The notes under the pieces are model-generated. The model did no database searches, was not told where the DNA came from, and was given only the letters and a program-made list of their open reading frames with translations. From DASVFB01 sp963815965 (GTDB lineage Bacteria; Actinomycetota; Thermoleophilia; Gaiellales; Gaiellaceae), in NCBI GenBank assembly GCA_963815965.1, contig CAWFIT010000007.1:62001-126000 (forward strand): DNA of 64,000 nt. Reading direction: 5' to 3'. The position numbers and the translations under genes are program-made. This document shows, piece after piece, positions 52,245-61,128 of this stretch. The stretch's first letter is position 1, and every line of letters starts with the position of its first letter.

Positions 52245-52792
52245 GCGGCCTTCTTCAACGCTTCGCGGATCTGCTCCTCTGCCGGCAGGCTCGAATCGAC
52301 TTCGGCGAGCGCGCGCTCGGCGTCCGGAACGGTGTAGCCGAGCTCGACGAGCGCGTCCCGCGCGGTCAGATCGCGTCCCGCGGCCGGCGCGACGACTCCT
52401 GCGGCGAGCTTCTCCTTCAGCTCGAGCACGACCCGCTGTGCGGTCTTCTTGCCGATGCCGGGGATCGCCTCGAAACGCGCCGTGTCCTCGAGCGCGATTG
52501 CGCGCCGTAGCTCCGCAGGAGGCGAGCCAGAGACGATCGCGAGCGCGACCTTGGGGCCGACGCCGCTGACGCTCAACAGGTGCACGAAGAGGTCGCGTTC
52601 GTCTGCGGAGGCGAAGCCGTACAGCTGGAGCGCGTCCTCGCGGACGACGAGGTACGTCTCGACGGTCAACTCGTCTCCACCGCGACCGAGCAACGAGGGC
52701 GTCGCCTGGATCAGGTAGCCGACGCCGTTCACGTCGAGGACGAGGCCCGCCGCCGTGAGCCCGGCGCGCTTGCCGCGCAGACGCGCGATCAC
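52241..52792 (-). CDS. ruvA: Holliday junction DNA-binding protein RuvA
   Basis: 183 residues from a GTG overlapping the ruvC stop. The OB domain (GKRAGLTAAGLVLDVNGVGY), two helix-hairpin-helix motifs (LLSVSGVGPKVALAIVSG and FEAIPGIGKKTAQRVVLEL) and the small C-terminal domain III that contacts RuvB (ARDALVELGYTVPDAERALA) are all present. Confidence 0.95.
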   Translation of the reverse strand: MIARLRGKRAGLTAAGLVLDVNGVGYLIQATPSLLGRGGDELTVETYLVVREDALQLYGFASADERDLFVHLLSVSGVGPKVALAIVSGSPPAELRRAIALEDTARFEAIPGIGKKTAQRVVLELKEKLAAGVVAPAAGRDLTARDALVELGYTVPDAERALAEVDSSLPAEEQIREALKKAA

Positions 52793-53265
52793 GCTGCTAC
52801 CCGCCGCGGCGCCGTCGCGTGGCAGATGGCGACCGCCAAGGCATCCGACGCGTGCATGTTCTCGACGTCGATGCCGAGAACGAGCTTGACCATCCGCTGC
52901 ACCTGCGCCTTTTCGGCACGACCGTAGCCACACACCGCCTGCTTCACGTGTGCGGGGGCGTACTCAGCGGCCTCGACGCCGGCGGTTGCGCAGGCGACGA
53001 GCACGGCTCCGCGCGCTTGCCCGACAGAGAGCGCGATGCGGGCGTCGGCGCCGACGTACGACTCCTCCAGGGCCACCGCATCCGGAGCGTGCTCGGCGAT
53101 GAGCCCGGCCACCCCGTCGAAGATCGTCTTGAGGCGAAGATCCTGGCGTTGGCCGGCGCGGGTGGTCCAGCACCCGTGCACAGTGGCCCTGAGGCGCCCT
53201 TCGCTTTCGTGGACGATGCCGTATCCGCACGCTGCCGTTCCCGGGTCGATGCCGAGGACTTTCAC
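52789..53265 (-). CDS. ruvC: Holliday junction resolvase RuvC
   Basis: 158 residues. Catalytic acids in GIDPGTAACGYGIV (Asp), VALEESYVG (Glu) and NMHASDALAVAICHA (Asp) are present. First of the three ruv genes, downstream of yebC across a long palindrome. Confidence 0.96.
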   Translation of the reverse strand: MKVLGIDPGTAACGYGIVHESEGRLRATVHGCWTTRAGQRQDLRLKTIFDGVAGLIAEHAPDAVALEESYVGADARIALSVGQARGAVLVACATAGVEAAEYAPAHVKQAVCGYGRAEKAQVQRMVKLVLGIDVENMHASDALAVAICHATAPRRVAA

Positions 53266-53300
53266 GCGGACACGTTAGGCGGCTGGTCGGACGACTCCTC

Positions 53301-53472
53301 CTAGAGGCTTGATGTGCAACTCCTGCACCTCTGGATGGCGGCCCAGACGCCGCGCATCTGAGCCCGATCGTCCGCAGCCCGTACTGCAGGAGTACGAACT
53401 GCGGCCGCTCGAACTCAGCTGCTTGGTCTGTGCCGTCCCCAGAGGCACCGGAATTGCACATCAAACCTCTAG
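53301..53472 (-). repeat. 172-bp imperfect palindrome between yebC and ruvC
   Basis: About 83-base arms. The left arm (from CTAGAGGCTTGATGTGCAAC) is matched by the reverse complement of the right end (CTAGAGGTTTGATGTGCAAT) through to the centre GTACT-GCAGG-AGTAC (53381-53395). Most arm differences are C/T or A/G, which would be G-U pairs in RNA read from the minus strand, the direction of this operon. The yebC stop codon lies in the right end. It may be a MITE-like insertion or a structured RNA/terminator. Confidence 0.75.
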
Positions 53473-54224
53473 CCGGCGACTGTCTCGAGCACGCGCTCCG
53501 GGATGTCGAAGTTCGAGTAGACGTCCTGGACGTCGTCGTTCTCCTCGAGCGAATCGATCAGGCGCAGGATCTTCTTCGCCGTGCCTTCGTCCTCGATCTC
53601 GAGCGTCGTCTTCGGCACCATCGTCAACTCGGCGTTCTCCACGGTGAACCCCGCCGCCTCGACCGACTCGCGTACACCGGTGAGCGCCTCCGGTGCCGCC
53701 GTGATCTGAAAGGTCGTGCCGTCGAGCGCGACGTCGTCGGCGCCGCCGTCGGCTGCTGCGAGAGTCAGCTCGTCCTCGTCGGTGCCCTCGGCGTCCACGA
53801 GCACGATCCCGCGCCGCTCGAACTGCCACGCGACAGCCCCCGAGGCGCCGAGGTTGCCGTCGTGCTTACCGAACGCGGCGCGCACATCCGAGGCCGTGCG
53901 GTTGCGGTTGTCCGTCAGCGCTTCGACGAGGATCGCGACGCCGCCGGCGCCGTAGCCCTCGTAGACGACCGTCTCGTACGCGTTCGCGTCGGCGTCCGCT
54001 CCCGAGCCGCGCGCGATCGCGCGCTCGATGTTGTCCTTCGGCATCGAATAGCTGCGCGCCTTCTCGATCGCGTTCTGCAGCGCGAGGTTCCCCGAAGGAT
54101 CCGGCCCACCCTCGCGCGCCGCAACGATCAGCGCACGCGAGAGCTTCGAGAAGAGCACGCCGCGCTTCTTGTCGGCCGCGCCCTTCTTGTGCTTGATCGA
54201 CGACCACTTGCTATGCCCGGACAT
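53469..54224 (-). CDS. yebC: YebC/PmpR-family regulator (TACO1-like)
   Basis: 251 residues. N-terminal MSGHSKWSSIKHKKGAADKK and FSKLSRALIVAAREGG, GAGGVAILVEALTDNRNRT and the closing EENDDVQDVYSNFDIP. Family members bind DNA or help ribosomes pass proline stretches. The gene starts inside pdxT (14-base overlap). Confidence 0.95.
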   Translation of the reverse strand: MSGHSKWSSIKHKKGAADKKRGVLFSKLSRALIVAAREGGPDPSGNLALQNAIEKARSYSMPKDNIERAIARGSGADADANAYETVVYEGYGAGGVAILVEALTDNRNRTASDVRAAFGKHDGNLGASGAVAWQFERRGIVLVDAEGTDEDELTLAAADGGADDVALDGTTFQITAAPEALTGVRESVEAAGFTVENAELTMVPKTTLEIEDEGTAKKILRLIDSLEENDDVQDVYSNFDIPERVLETVAG

Positions 54225-54765
54225 TCGCCCCCTCTTCTACCAACTGCAGGAACCGTTCGTGCACGCGCGTGTCCTCGGTCAGCTCAGGATGGAAGGCAGC
54301 GACGAGCAAGCGTCCCTGCCGCGCGAGCACCGGATGCCCGTCGTGCTCGGCCAGGATCTCCACGTCAGGCCCCGCCTCGGAGATCCACGGCGCGCGGATG
54401 AAGACGCCGCGTAGAGGCGCAGGGTCACCGTCGACGTCGAGATCCGCCTCGAAGCTGTGCACCTGCCGGCCCCAAGCGTTGCGCGCGACCTCGAGGTCGA
54501 CGAGGCCCAGATGGTTCCGGTCGAGCACGATCATCCCGGCGCAAGTCCCGAAGATCGCGCCGGCGAACTCCCGCAATGCCTCGTCGAGCCCGTAGAGCCG
54601 CATCAGCCGCATGAACGTGGTCGACTCGCCGCCGGGGATCACGAGCCCGTCGAGCCCGTCCAGCTGCTCGGGCTTGCGCACCTCGGCGACGTCTGCGCCG
54701 AGGCGGCGCAGCATCGCCGCGTGCTCGCGAAAGTTTCCCTGGACAGCGAGAACACCGATCTTCAT
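54211..54765 (-). CDS. pdxT: Pyridoxal 5'-phosphate synthase glutaminase subunit PdxT
   Basis: 184 residues. Class I glutaminase fold with LVIPGGESTTF, the nucleophile FGTCAGMIVL near 77, and FHPELTEDTRVH (His-x-Glu). It supplies ammonia to PdxS. In most actinobacteria pdxT directly follows pdxS; here a membrane protein gene separates them. The ATG at 54765 is chosen because MKIGVLAVQGNF is the family N-terminus. Confidence 0.96.
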   Translation of the reverse strand: MKIGVLAVQGNFREHAAMLRRLGADVAEVRKPEQLDGLDGLVIPGGESTTFMRLMRLYGLDEALREFAGAIFGTCAGMIVLDRNHLGLVDLEVARNAWGRQVHSFEADLDVDGDPAPLRGVFIRAPWISEAGPDVEILAEHDGHPVLARQGRLLVAAFHPELTEDTRVHERFLQLVEEGANVRA

Positions 54766-54784
54766 GGAGAAATCGTAGTTGCCG

Positions 54785-55666
54785 CTAAACGGCGACGGCC
54801 GCACCGCGCCGCCGCGCGATCCACATGCCGAGGAGCATCAAGAAGAGGCCGTAGACCGCGTACGAGAGAGCGGCCGCCCACGGTTTGGTCGTCTCCGACT
54901 CCTCGCTGAAGAAGGAGATCCTGAACGGCAGGAACCACTTGAAGACGAAGTACGACGTGACGAGGAAGAGCCCAAACGCGCCGAGCACCGTGTAGCTAGA
55001 CCTCCCGATCCCCGAGCCGAGCAGGATGTAGAGGACCGAGGCGATCGCGATCATGATCCAGTCGAAGTCGCTCGAGTGCCAGAACGTGAGCAGTGCTCCG
55101 CCGATCGTCAGCCCCGCGACGACCTGCACCCAGAACCCGTAGACCCGGTCGGCCCCGAGCCCGACGAGCATCGCGACGAGGCCGAAAAACAGCGTCACGA
55201 TCGCCGACCAGTTGCCGCCGTTGGAGAGCAAGTCGGTGACGAAGAACCACGCCGCGCCGGTCGAGACGAGGACGAGCAGCGGAAAGCGGAATACGCCCCG
55301 CGCGGCCACGGCGCCGGCGAGGAGCGTCAACTCGATCGCGAAGTGATCGAGGTGGAAGCCCGCGAAAGGCGAGTCCGTGTGAGCGAGCCACCCGGCCCAT
55401 TCCTCGAGCGCTCCGACGAAGACCGCCAGCGCGACGACAGCCGAGAGGGCGAAGAGTCCCGCGGCAAGTCGCCGCCGCACCACCCGGAAAGCGATCGCCA
55501 GGTCACCGACGACGGCGAGCACGAGCGCAGACCAGCCAACGAACGCCGCGTTGCCGTAGTTGTTCCCGAGCGTCCCGAGCAGCGTCAGCGTCGCGACGAA
55601 GATCGTGAGGCCGCCCGCGTACAACAAAAACGACGCGCTCGTCCACGGCGCCCTTACGGCCTGCAC
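54785..55666 (-). CDS. Polytopic membrane protein inserted between pdxS and pdxT
   Basis: 293 residues, about eight or nine hydrophobic helices, last cytosolic end GMWIARRRGAAVAV. No transport or enzyme motif recognised. The GTG start (55664-55666) is inside a perfect 22-bp palindrome. Cotranscription with pdxS and pdxT is likely but a vitamin-B6 role is not shown. Confidence 0.75.
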   Translation of the reverse strand: MQAVRAPWTSASFLLYAGGLTIFVATLTLLGTLGNNYGNAAFVGWSALVLAVVGDLAIAFRVVRRRLAAGLFALSAVVALAVFVGALEEWAGWLAHTDSPFAGFHLDHFAIELTLLAGAVAARGVFRFPLLVLVSTGAAWFFVTDLLSNGGNWSAIVTLFFGLVAMLVGLGADRVYGFWVQVVAGLTIGGALLTFWHSSDFDWIMIAIASVLYILLGSGIGRSSYTVLGAFGLFLVTSYFVFKWFLPFRISFFSEESETTKPWAAALSYAVYGLFLMLLGMWIARRRGAAVAV

Positions 55667-55684
55667 GTCACGATCGTGACGTGC
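55663..55684. promoter_or_regulatory. Perfect 22-bp palindrome at a start codon
   Basis: Each half is GCACGTCACGA or its complement with no mismatch. It covers the GTG of the membrane protein and lies 15 bases after pdxS. It could be a dimeric regulator operator or, as RNA, a hairpin limiting translation or read-through. Confidence 0.5.
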
Positions 55685-55699
55685 GCGCCGGACGACTCG

Positions 55700-56582
55700 T
55701 TACCAGCCGCGGGTCTCGAGCAGCTCTTCGGGGGCGAGCGATGCTGCGGAAAGACCGCTCATCGCATCGCCGAGGCCTTGCGAGACGCGCGCGAGGATCG
55801 CGGCGTCCTCGAAGTGCGTGGTTGCTTCGACGATCGCCTTCGCGCGGGGCTCGGGGTCGTCGGCCTTGAAGATCCCCGACCCGACGAAGACGCCGTCAGC
55901 GCCGAGCTGCATGCAGAGCGCAGCGTCGGCCGGCGTCGCGATGCCGCCGGCAGTGAACGTCACGACCGGCAAGCGCCCGTTCTCGGCGACCCAGCGCACG
56001 AGCTCGAACGGCGCGCGCAACTCCTTCGCCTCCGCGAACAAGCTCCTCCTCGCGCAGCGACTGGAGCCGCCGGATGTGGCCGAACACCGAGCGCATATGC
56101 GTGACCGCATTGACGATGTCACCGGTCCCGGCCTCGCCCTTCGTGCGGATCATCGCGGCGCCTTCCGCGATGCGCCGCAGCGCCTCGCCGAGGTTCGTGC
56201 AGCCGCAGACGAACGGGACGGTGAACTTCCACTTGTCGATGTGGTGCGCGGTGTCCGCCGGCGTCAGCACCTCGGACTCGTCGATGTAGTCGACCTCGAG
56301 CGCCTCGAGGATCTGCGCCTCGACGAAGTGGCCGATGCGCGCCTTCGCCATCACCGGGATCGTCACGGCCTCCTGGATCTCGCGGATCTTGTCCGGATCG
56401 GCCATGCGCGCGACGCCGCCCTGGGCGCGGATGTCCGCCGGGACGCGCTCGAGCGCCATGACTGCGCAGGCGCCTGCGTCCTCGGCGATGCGTGCCTGCT
56501 CGGCGGTGGTGACGTCCATGATGACGCCGCCTTTGAGCATCTCGGCAAGGCCGGTCTTGACCCGGAGCGTCCCGATCTCCAC
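55700..56582 (-). CDS. pdxS: Pyridoxal 5'-phosphate synthase subunit PdxS (one frameshift)
   Basis: About 293 codons with one extra base at 56040-56041. It condenses ribose 5-phosphate, glyceraldehyde 3-phosphate and ammonia into PLP. Lys residues of VPVMAKARIGHF (first Schiff base) and AAMIRTKGEAGTG are intact; after the shift RAPFELVRWVAENGRLPVV and GADGVFVGSGIFK complete the barrel. The GTG start has a -10 at leaderless spacing. The shift adds one A/T in a run of two, probably an assembly error. Confidence 0.92.
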
Positions 56583-56589
56583 GAAGGCC

Positions 56590-56595
56590 AGTCTA
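56590..56595 (-). promoter_or_regulatory. Minus-10 element of the pdxS operon
   Basis: TAGACT on the minus strand, seven bases before the GTG at 56582. Confidence 0.4.
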
Positions 56596-56606
56596 GCCAG
56601 TCGCTA

Positions 56607-57059
56607 CTAGGCGGCAGTGCGAACAGCGGCCGCGGACTGCGGCTGCGCGATGACGAGCACGCGGCACGGAGAACGCTTCAACACCGTCTCGACGGTGCCG
56701 CCGAACGGTCCTCGCCGGCTGCGTGCGGCCCCGATCACGACGAGCTCCACGTCCCGCGACGTCGCCTCGGCGGCGATCGCCGAGCCTGCGTCGCGACCCC
56801 GGACGACGCACCCGTGCACGCGGATCCCGTACGACTCGCCGACCACCTCGGCGCGCTTCAGCAACAGCTTCGCGTCGGCCTCTTCGCCGAGCATGTGCGC
56901 ACCGAGCGGCAGCACCGGCGGCACCTCGACCACCGCGAGCGCCGTGATCGACGCACCGTGCTCCGTGGCGAGGCGGCAAGCGACGTCGAGCGCGGTGTCC
57001 GTCTCGACGTTGTCGGCGACGGGAACGAGAATCGAGCGATAGCCGATCGTCCGCGACAT
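56607..57059 (-). CDS. Universal stress protein (UspA family)
   Basis: 150 residues. ILVPVADNVETDTALDVAC at the start and the ATP-binding GAARSRRGPFGGTVETVL near the C-terminus (G-x2-x-G-x9-G-like pattern) suggest nucleotide binding. It lies downstream of the KdpDE-like genes, which lack their own Usp domain, so it could replace it; this is inference. Confidence 0.85.
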   Translation of the reverse strand: MSRTIGYRSILVPVADNVETDTALDVACRLATEHGASITALAVVEVPPVLPLGAHMLGEEADAKLLLKRAEVVGESYGIRVHGCVVRGRDAGSAIAAEATSRDVELVVIGAARSRRGPFGGTVETVLKRSPCRVLVIAQPQSAAAVRTAA

Positions 57060-57066
57060 ACCGTCG

Positions 57067-57072
57067 ACGCTA
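57067..57072 (-). promoter_or_regulatory. Minus-10 element of the universal stress gene
   Basis: TAGCGT on the minus strand, seven bases before the ATG at 57059. Confidence 0.35.
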
Positions 57073-57116
57073 GAGCGGCCGAGCTTGCCGCCGGCTTAAG
57101 GAGCGCGGCAGGACTC

Positions 57117-57801
57117 TTAAGAAGGGCTTACGAGCCGGTAGCCGACGCCCGGCTGGTTGAGCAGGTAGCGCGGCCGGGCGGGGTCGGGCTCGATCTTCCG
57201 GCGCAGATGCGAGACGTAGACGTGCAGGTAGTTCGACTCCTCTCGATACGCAGGGCCCCAGATCGCGCGAAGGATCGCAGGATGCGTCAGCAGCTTGCCC
57301 TCGTTCTCCGCGAGCAAGCCGGAGCAGGTCCCACTCCGTCGGAGTCAGCGCCACGGGCGTCCCGGCCATCGTCACCGTGCGCTTGTCGCGGTCGAGCCGC
57401 AGCTCGCCGACCTCGATCACGGGCTCGCCCGACGGCGCCGTGCGCCGCAGCGCGGCGCGCAGCCGCGCGAGAAGCTCGTCGCCGCTGAACGGCTTGGTGA
57501 CGTAGTCGTCGGCGCCCGCATCGAGCGCCGCGATCTTCTCCCGCTCGTCGCCGACCGCGGAGAGGACGACGATCGGCGCGGCCGACCAGCGCCGCAGCTC
57601 GCGGCAGACCTCCGTGCCGCTGCCGTCGGGAAGCAGTAGGTCGAGGATCACCGCATCCGGCGGACGCATCGCGGCCTGCGCGAGCGCGTCCTTCGCCGTC
57701 GCGGCCGCATCGACGAGATAGCCGGCGTTGCCCAGCTTGATCTGCAGCGCGCGCAGGATCTGCGGTTCGTCGTCGACGACGAGCACGCGCGCCCCGCTCA
57801 T
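57117..57801 (-). CDS. kdpE: OmpR-family response regulator, KdpE-like (one frameshift)
   Basis: About 228 codons with one extra base at 57316-57317. Receiver domain with DD in VLVVDDEPQILRAL, phosphoacceptor DAVILDLLLPDGSG and Lys in YVTKPFSG; then a winged-helix DNA-binding domain (LTPTEWDLLRL, after the shift LLAENEGKLLTHPAILRAIW and YLHVYVSHLRRKIEPD). KdpE normally turns on kdpFABC for K+ uptake; none is present, but a K+-type transporter gene lies divergent to its kinase. ATG overlaps the kinase stop. Confidence 0.88.
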
Positions 57802-58775
57802 GCGGGCCCGCCCACAGCCGGAAGGGAAAACGCGAACGTCGAACCCCGGCCGGGCTCCGACTCCACCCAGAGGCGTCCGTGGTTCACGGCGAGAAAGCCT
57901 CGTGCGATCGCGAGACCGAGGCCGGAGCCCGGTCCGCCGTTGACGTTGGTCCCGCGCGCGAACGGCTCGAAGATCGCCTCCTGTTCGTCGGGCACGACGC
58001 CGGGGCCGTCGTCGGAGACGCGGACGACCACCTCGCCGTCCGCCTCTGCGACGGACACCTGGACGGCGGGCGAGAAGCGAAGAGCGTTCTCGAGCAGGTT
58101 GACGAGTACGTGCTCGATCTGCGTCGCGTCGACCTCGACCGTCGGCGGAACCGGCGGCAGCCGCACCTCGATCGCATCGCCGCCGTCGCCGATCACGTCC
58201 AGCGCACGCGCGACCAGCCCGTCGACGGGCCAGACCTCGAGGTCCGGCGTCGCGGCCCCAGCCTCGAGCCGCGAGAGGTCGAGCAGGTTCGCGACGAGTC
58301 GATCGAGCCGTTGCGCCTGCAGCCGGATCGCGTCGAGCAGCTCGTCGCGCTGTGCGCTCGAGACGTTGCCGCGCGCGACTTCGCTCGCCGTGAGGATCGC
58401 GGTGATCGGCGAGCGCAGGTCGTGGCTGACCGAGCGCAGCACCGCGGTCTTCGCCGCGTCCTCCCGCGCGAGCCGCCGCTGGCGCGTCGCGAGCGCGCTC
58501 ACACTCACCGCCGTCCCGAGATAGACCGCGAGCGCAACCCAGTTCTCGGAGTCGCGAAGCTGGAACGTGTGCGTCGGCGGCAGGAAGAACCAGTTGAAGG
58601 CGAGCATGCTGACGATCGACACAGGCACCGCGTAGCGCAGTCCCCAGAGGGCGGCGACGGGAAGCACCGCGAAGAGATAGAGCACGCCGAGGCTGAGCAC
58701 CGGCGCGATCGGCTCGAGCGCGTAGACGCCGAGGCTGACGAGCGCTACCGCACCAAGGCTGAGGAGGACACGCAT
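57798..58775 (-). CDS. KdpD-like sensor histidine kinase without the N-terminal KdpD/Usp domains
   Basis: 325 residues. Four hydrophobic helices (about 5-95; DUF4118-type membrane domain, FNWFFLPPTHTF) and then HisKA with LRSVSHDLRSPITAIL near 120 and HATPase motifs NLLENALRFSP, DDGPGV and GSGLGLAIARGF. Classical KdpD has about 400 extra N-terminal residues that bind c-di-AMP and nucleotides; these are missing here. Probably senses envelope, K+ or osmotic state and phosphorylates the KdpE-like partner. Confidence 0.85.
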   Translation of the reverse strand: MRVLLSLGAVALVSLGVYALEPIAPVLSLGVLYLFAVLPVAALWGLRYAVPVSIVSMLAFNWFFLPPTHTFQLRDSENWVALAVYLGTAVSVSALATRQRRLAREDAAKTAVLRSVSHDLRSPITAILTASEVARGNVSSAQRDELLDAIRLQAQRLDRLVANLLDLSRLEAGAATPDLEVWPVDGLVARALDVIGDGGDAIEVRLPPVPPTVEVDATQIEHVLVNLLENALRFSPAVQVSVAEADGEVVVRVSDDGPGVVPDEQEAIFEPFARGTNVNGGPGSGLGLAIARGFLAVNHGRLWVESEPGRGSTFAFSLPAVGGPA

Positions 58776-58784
58776 CGCTCAGCA

Positions 58785-58790
58785 AGGGTA
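58785..58790 (-). promoter_or_regulatory. Minus-10 element of the kdpDE-like operon
   Basis: TACCCT on the minus strand, nine bases before the ATG at 58775. Confidence 0.3.
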
Positions 58791-58847
58791 CGCCGACGCG
58801 GTCTTAAGAACCTCTGAAAGGTACGGCGCGGCCTCCACCGCTCGGAG

Positions 58848-58853
58848 TACCGT
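58848..58853 (+). promoter_or_regulatory. Minus-10 element of the KimA-like transporter
   Basis: TACCGT, seven bases before the GTG at 58861. The 85-base divergent gap also holds the palindrome TCTTAAGA (58802-58809), a second copy of which lies at 57115-57122. Confidence 0.3.
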
Positions 58854-58860
58854 CGCCCCG

Positions 58861-61128
58861 GTGCAGACCGAAGCCGTGAAGCGACTCCTCGTCGGCCGGC
58901 CGATGCGCGAGCGGACGAGATGGACGACACGCTCCTCTCGAAGTAGCTGGCGCTGCCCGTCTTCGCGTCGGACCCGCTGTCCTCGGTCGCGTACGCGACG
59001 GAGGTCGGGCCTCGTCGTGCTCGTCGCAGCCTCGGCGGCCGCGGCGCACCACATCCTGCCGATCTCGTTCGTTATCGCGGCGCTGCTCGCGATCGTCGTC
59101 GTCTCCTACCGCAGACGGTTCGCGTGTACGAGACGAGCGGCGGCGCGTATGTCGTTGCGAAGGACAATCTCGGCACGCTGCCGAGTCTCGTGGCGGCCGC
59201 GGCGCTGCTGATTGACTACATCCTCACCGTCGCGGTCTCTGTCGCCGCCGGAGTCCTCGCGCTCACGTCGGCGGCGCCGTCGCTCGCGCCGCACAAGGTT
59301 GGGCTGTCGCTCCTGTTCGTCGTGCGCTCACCGTCGCGAACTTGCGAGGCGTCCGCGAATCCGGCATCGCCTTCGCGCTCCCGACCTACTCTTCGTCGCC
59401 GTGATGTACATCATGGTCGCCGCAGGCATCGGCAAATGCGTCGCGGGAACCTGCCCGCAGGCGACGGTCCCCGACCCGGTCGCCACCGGGATCGGCGTCG
59501 GTGACGATCTTCGTCCTCGTCCGAGCGTTCGCCTCCGGGCCGGCTGGCATTGACAGGCGTCGAGGCGATCTCGAACGGCGTCGGCGCTTTCAAGCGCCCG
59601 CCCAAGGGACGGAACGCCGCCGCGACGCTCGGCGATCATCGGCGTCATCGCGATCACGCTCTTCATCGGCGTCTCGTACCTCACGGTGAAGATGCACGCG
59701 AGCCCGAGCGAGACAGCGTTTCGCTGCGTCTCGGAGATCGCCCGCGCGACCTTCCCGGCCGGCTCGACGGCCTCCGGGCTGTTTTGGGCCGTGCAAGTCC
59801 TCACCTTCGCGATCCTGGTCCTCGCAGCGAATACGTCGTATCAGGGCTTCCCACGGCTTGCGGCCGTGCTCGCGCGCGACCGTTTCTTTCCTCGGCAGTT
59901 CGTGAACCTCGGAGACCGCCTCGTCTATTCGAACGGGATCATCGTGCTCGCCGCGATCGCGTCGCTCTTGATCTGGGTCTTCCATGCAAACGTCATCAAT
60001 CTGATCCACCTCTACGTCATCGGCGTGTTCACGGCGTTCACGCTCTCCCAGTTCGGGATGGTGCGCTACTGGCGCCGCACCGAGAGCGCGGCTGGCGCAA
60101 GAGCGCGCTCGTGAACGGAGCGGGCGCACTCACGACGGCGATCGTCACACTGCTCGTGATCCAGGCGAAGTTCACCGAGGGCGCCTGGATGGTCACGGTC
60201 GCGGTCCCCGTGCTCGTTCTGGGCTTTTACGGGACGAAGAGCCACTACCGGCGCGTCGGCCGGCGTCTGCGCGCCGGCGTGAGCGCGGTCGCCGCGGCAC
60301 CGCAGGCGACGAACGAGGTCGTCGTATTCGCCGACTCGTACGACGCCGCGCTGCTCGAGGCGGTGTGGTACGCGCGTGCGATCTCGGGCGACACGCTTCC
60401 GCGCCGTGAGCGCCCCCGGCCGGCGCAGCGACCCGGGGCTTCGCGCCCGCTTCCGGGAGCTCACGGACATCCGACCCGACCTCGAGGTGCTGCCGACGCG
60501 CGAAGGGCGGGTCGAGGCGGTGATCGAGTACCTCTGGGCGCTGCCGCGCGGCGAGTCGCAGTTCGTGACGGCGATCGTTCCCGAAGCTCTTCCGGCGGCG
60601 GTCGCTCGTCTCGGCACTCACACGCCGCCGCCTGGAGTTCTCGCTCAAGCTGCGACTGCTGACCGAGCCCGGCGTCGTGGTCACGGACGTCCCCGTGCTC
60701 GGCGAGCGGCGCAGACACGCGGCTGCCGCAGCGCGCGGTCTGCCGGATCCTCGTCTCCGGCGCGCACGCCGCGACGATGCGCGCAGTGCACTACGCGAGC
60801 ACACTCGGCTTCGAGGACACGAAGGCGATCTTCTTCGCGTTCGACGCGGAAGAGGCGGCACGGATGCGGAGCGACTGGCGCGAGCGGAAGATTCCCGTGC
60901 GAGCTGGAGATCGAAGAGGCGCCGTTCCGCGACATCGGCGATCCCCTGATGCGTTACCTCCGCGCGATCACCGCCGATCCCGACGCTGTCGCCGTCGTGG
61001 TCATGCCCGAGCTGATCTTTCGCGGCTGGCGGCGGCTGCTGCACAACCAGCGCGCGCTCTACATCAAGCGGCTGCTTCTCTTCGAGCCGCGCGTGATCCT
61101 CGCCGCCGTCCCCTACCGGCTCAACTGA
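58861..61128 (+). pseudogene. APC/KimA-type K+ transporter, heavily frameshifted
   Basis: The combined frames give a 700-750-residue APC-superfamily permease: LALPVFASDPLSSVAYATE, RVYETSGGAYVVAKDNLG, GVEAISNGV, FLGVSYLTVKMHASPSE-like text, TLSQFGMVRYWRR, and a soluble C-terminal domain (FADSYDAALLEAVWYARAI; ADPDAVAVVVMPELIFRG). This matches KimA-type K+ importers with a Usp-like tail. At least nine single-base shifts and an in-frame TAG (expected TGG, just before LALPVFAS) disrupt it. Neighbouring 3-kb genes are intact, so this is likely a real pseudogene, though poor local assembly is possible. Confidence 0.75.
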
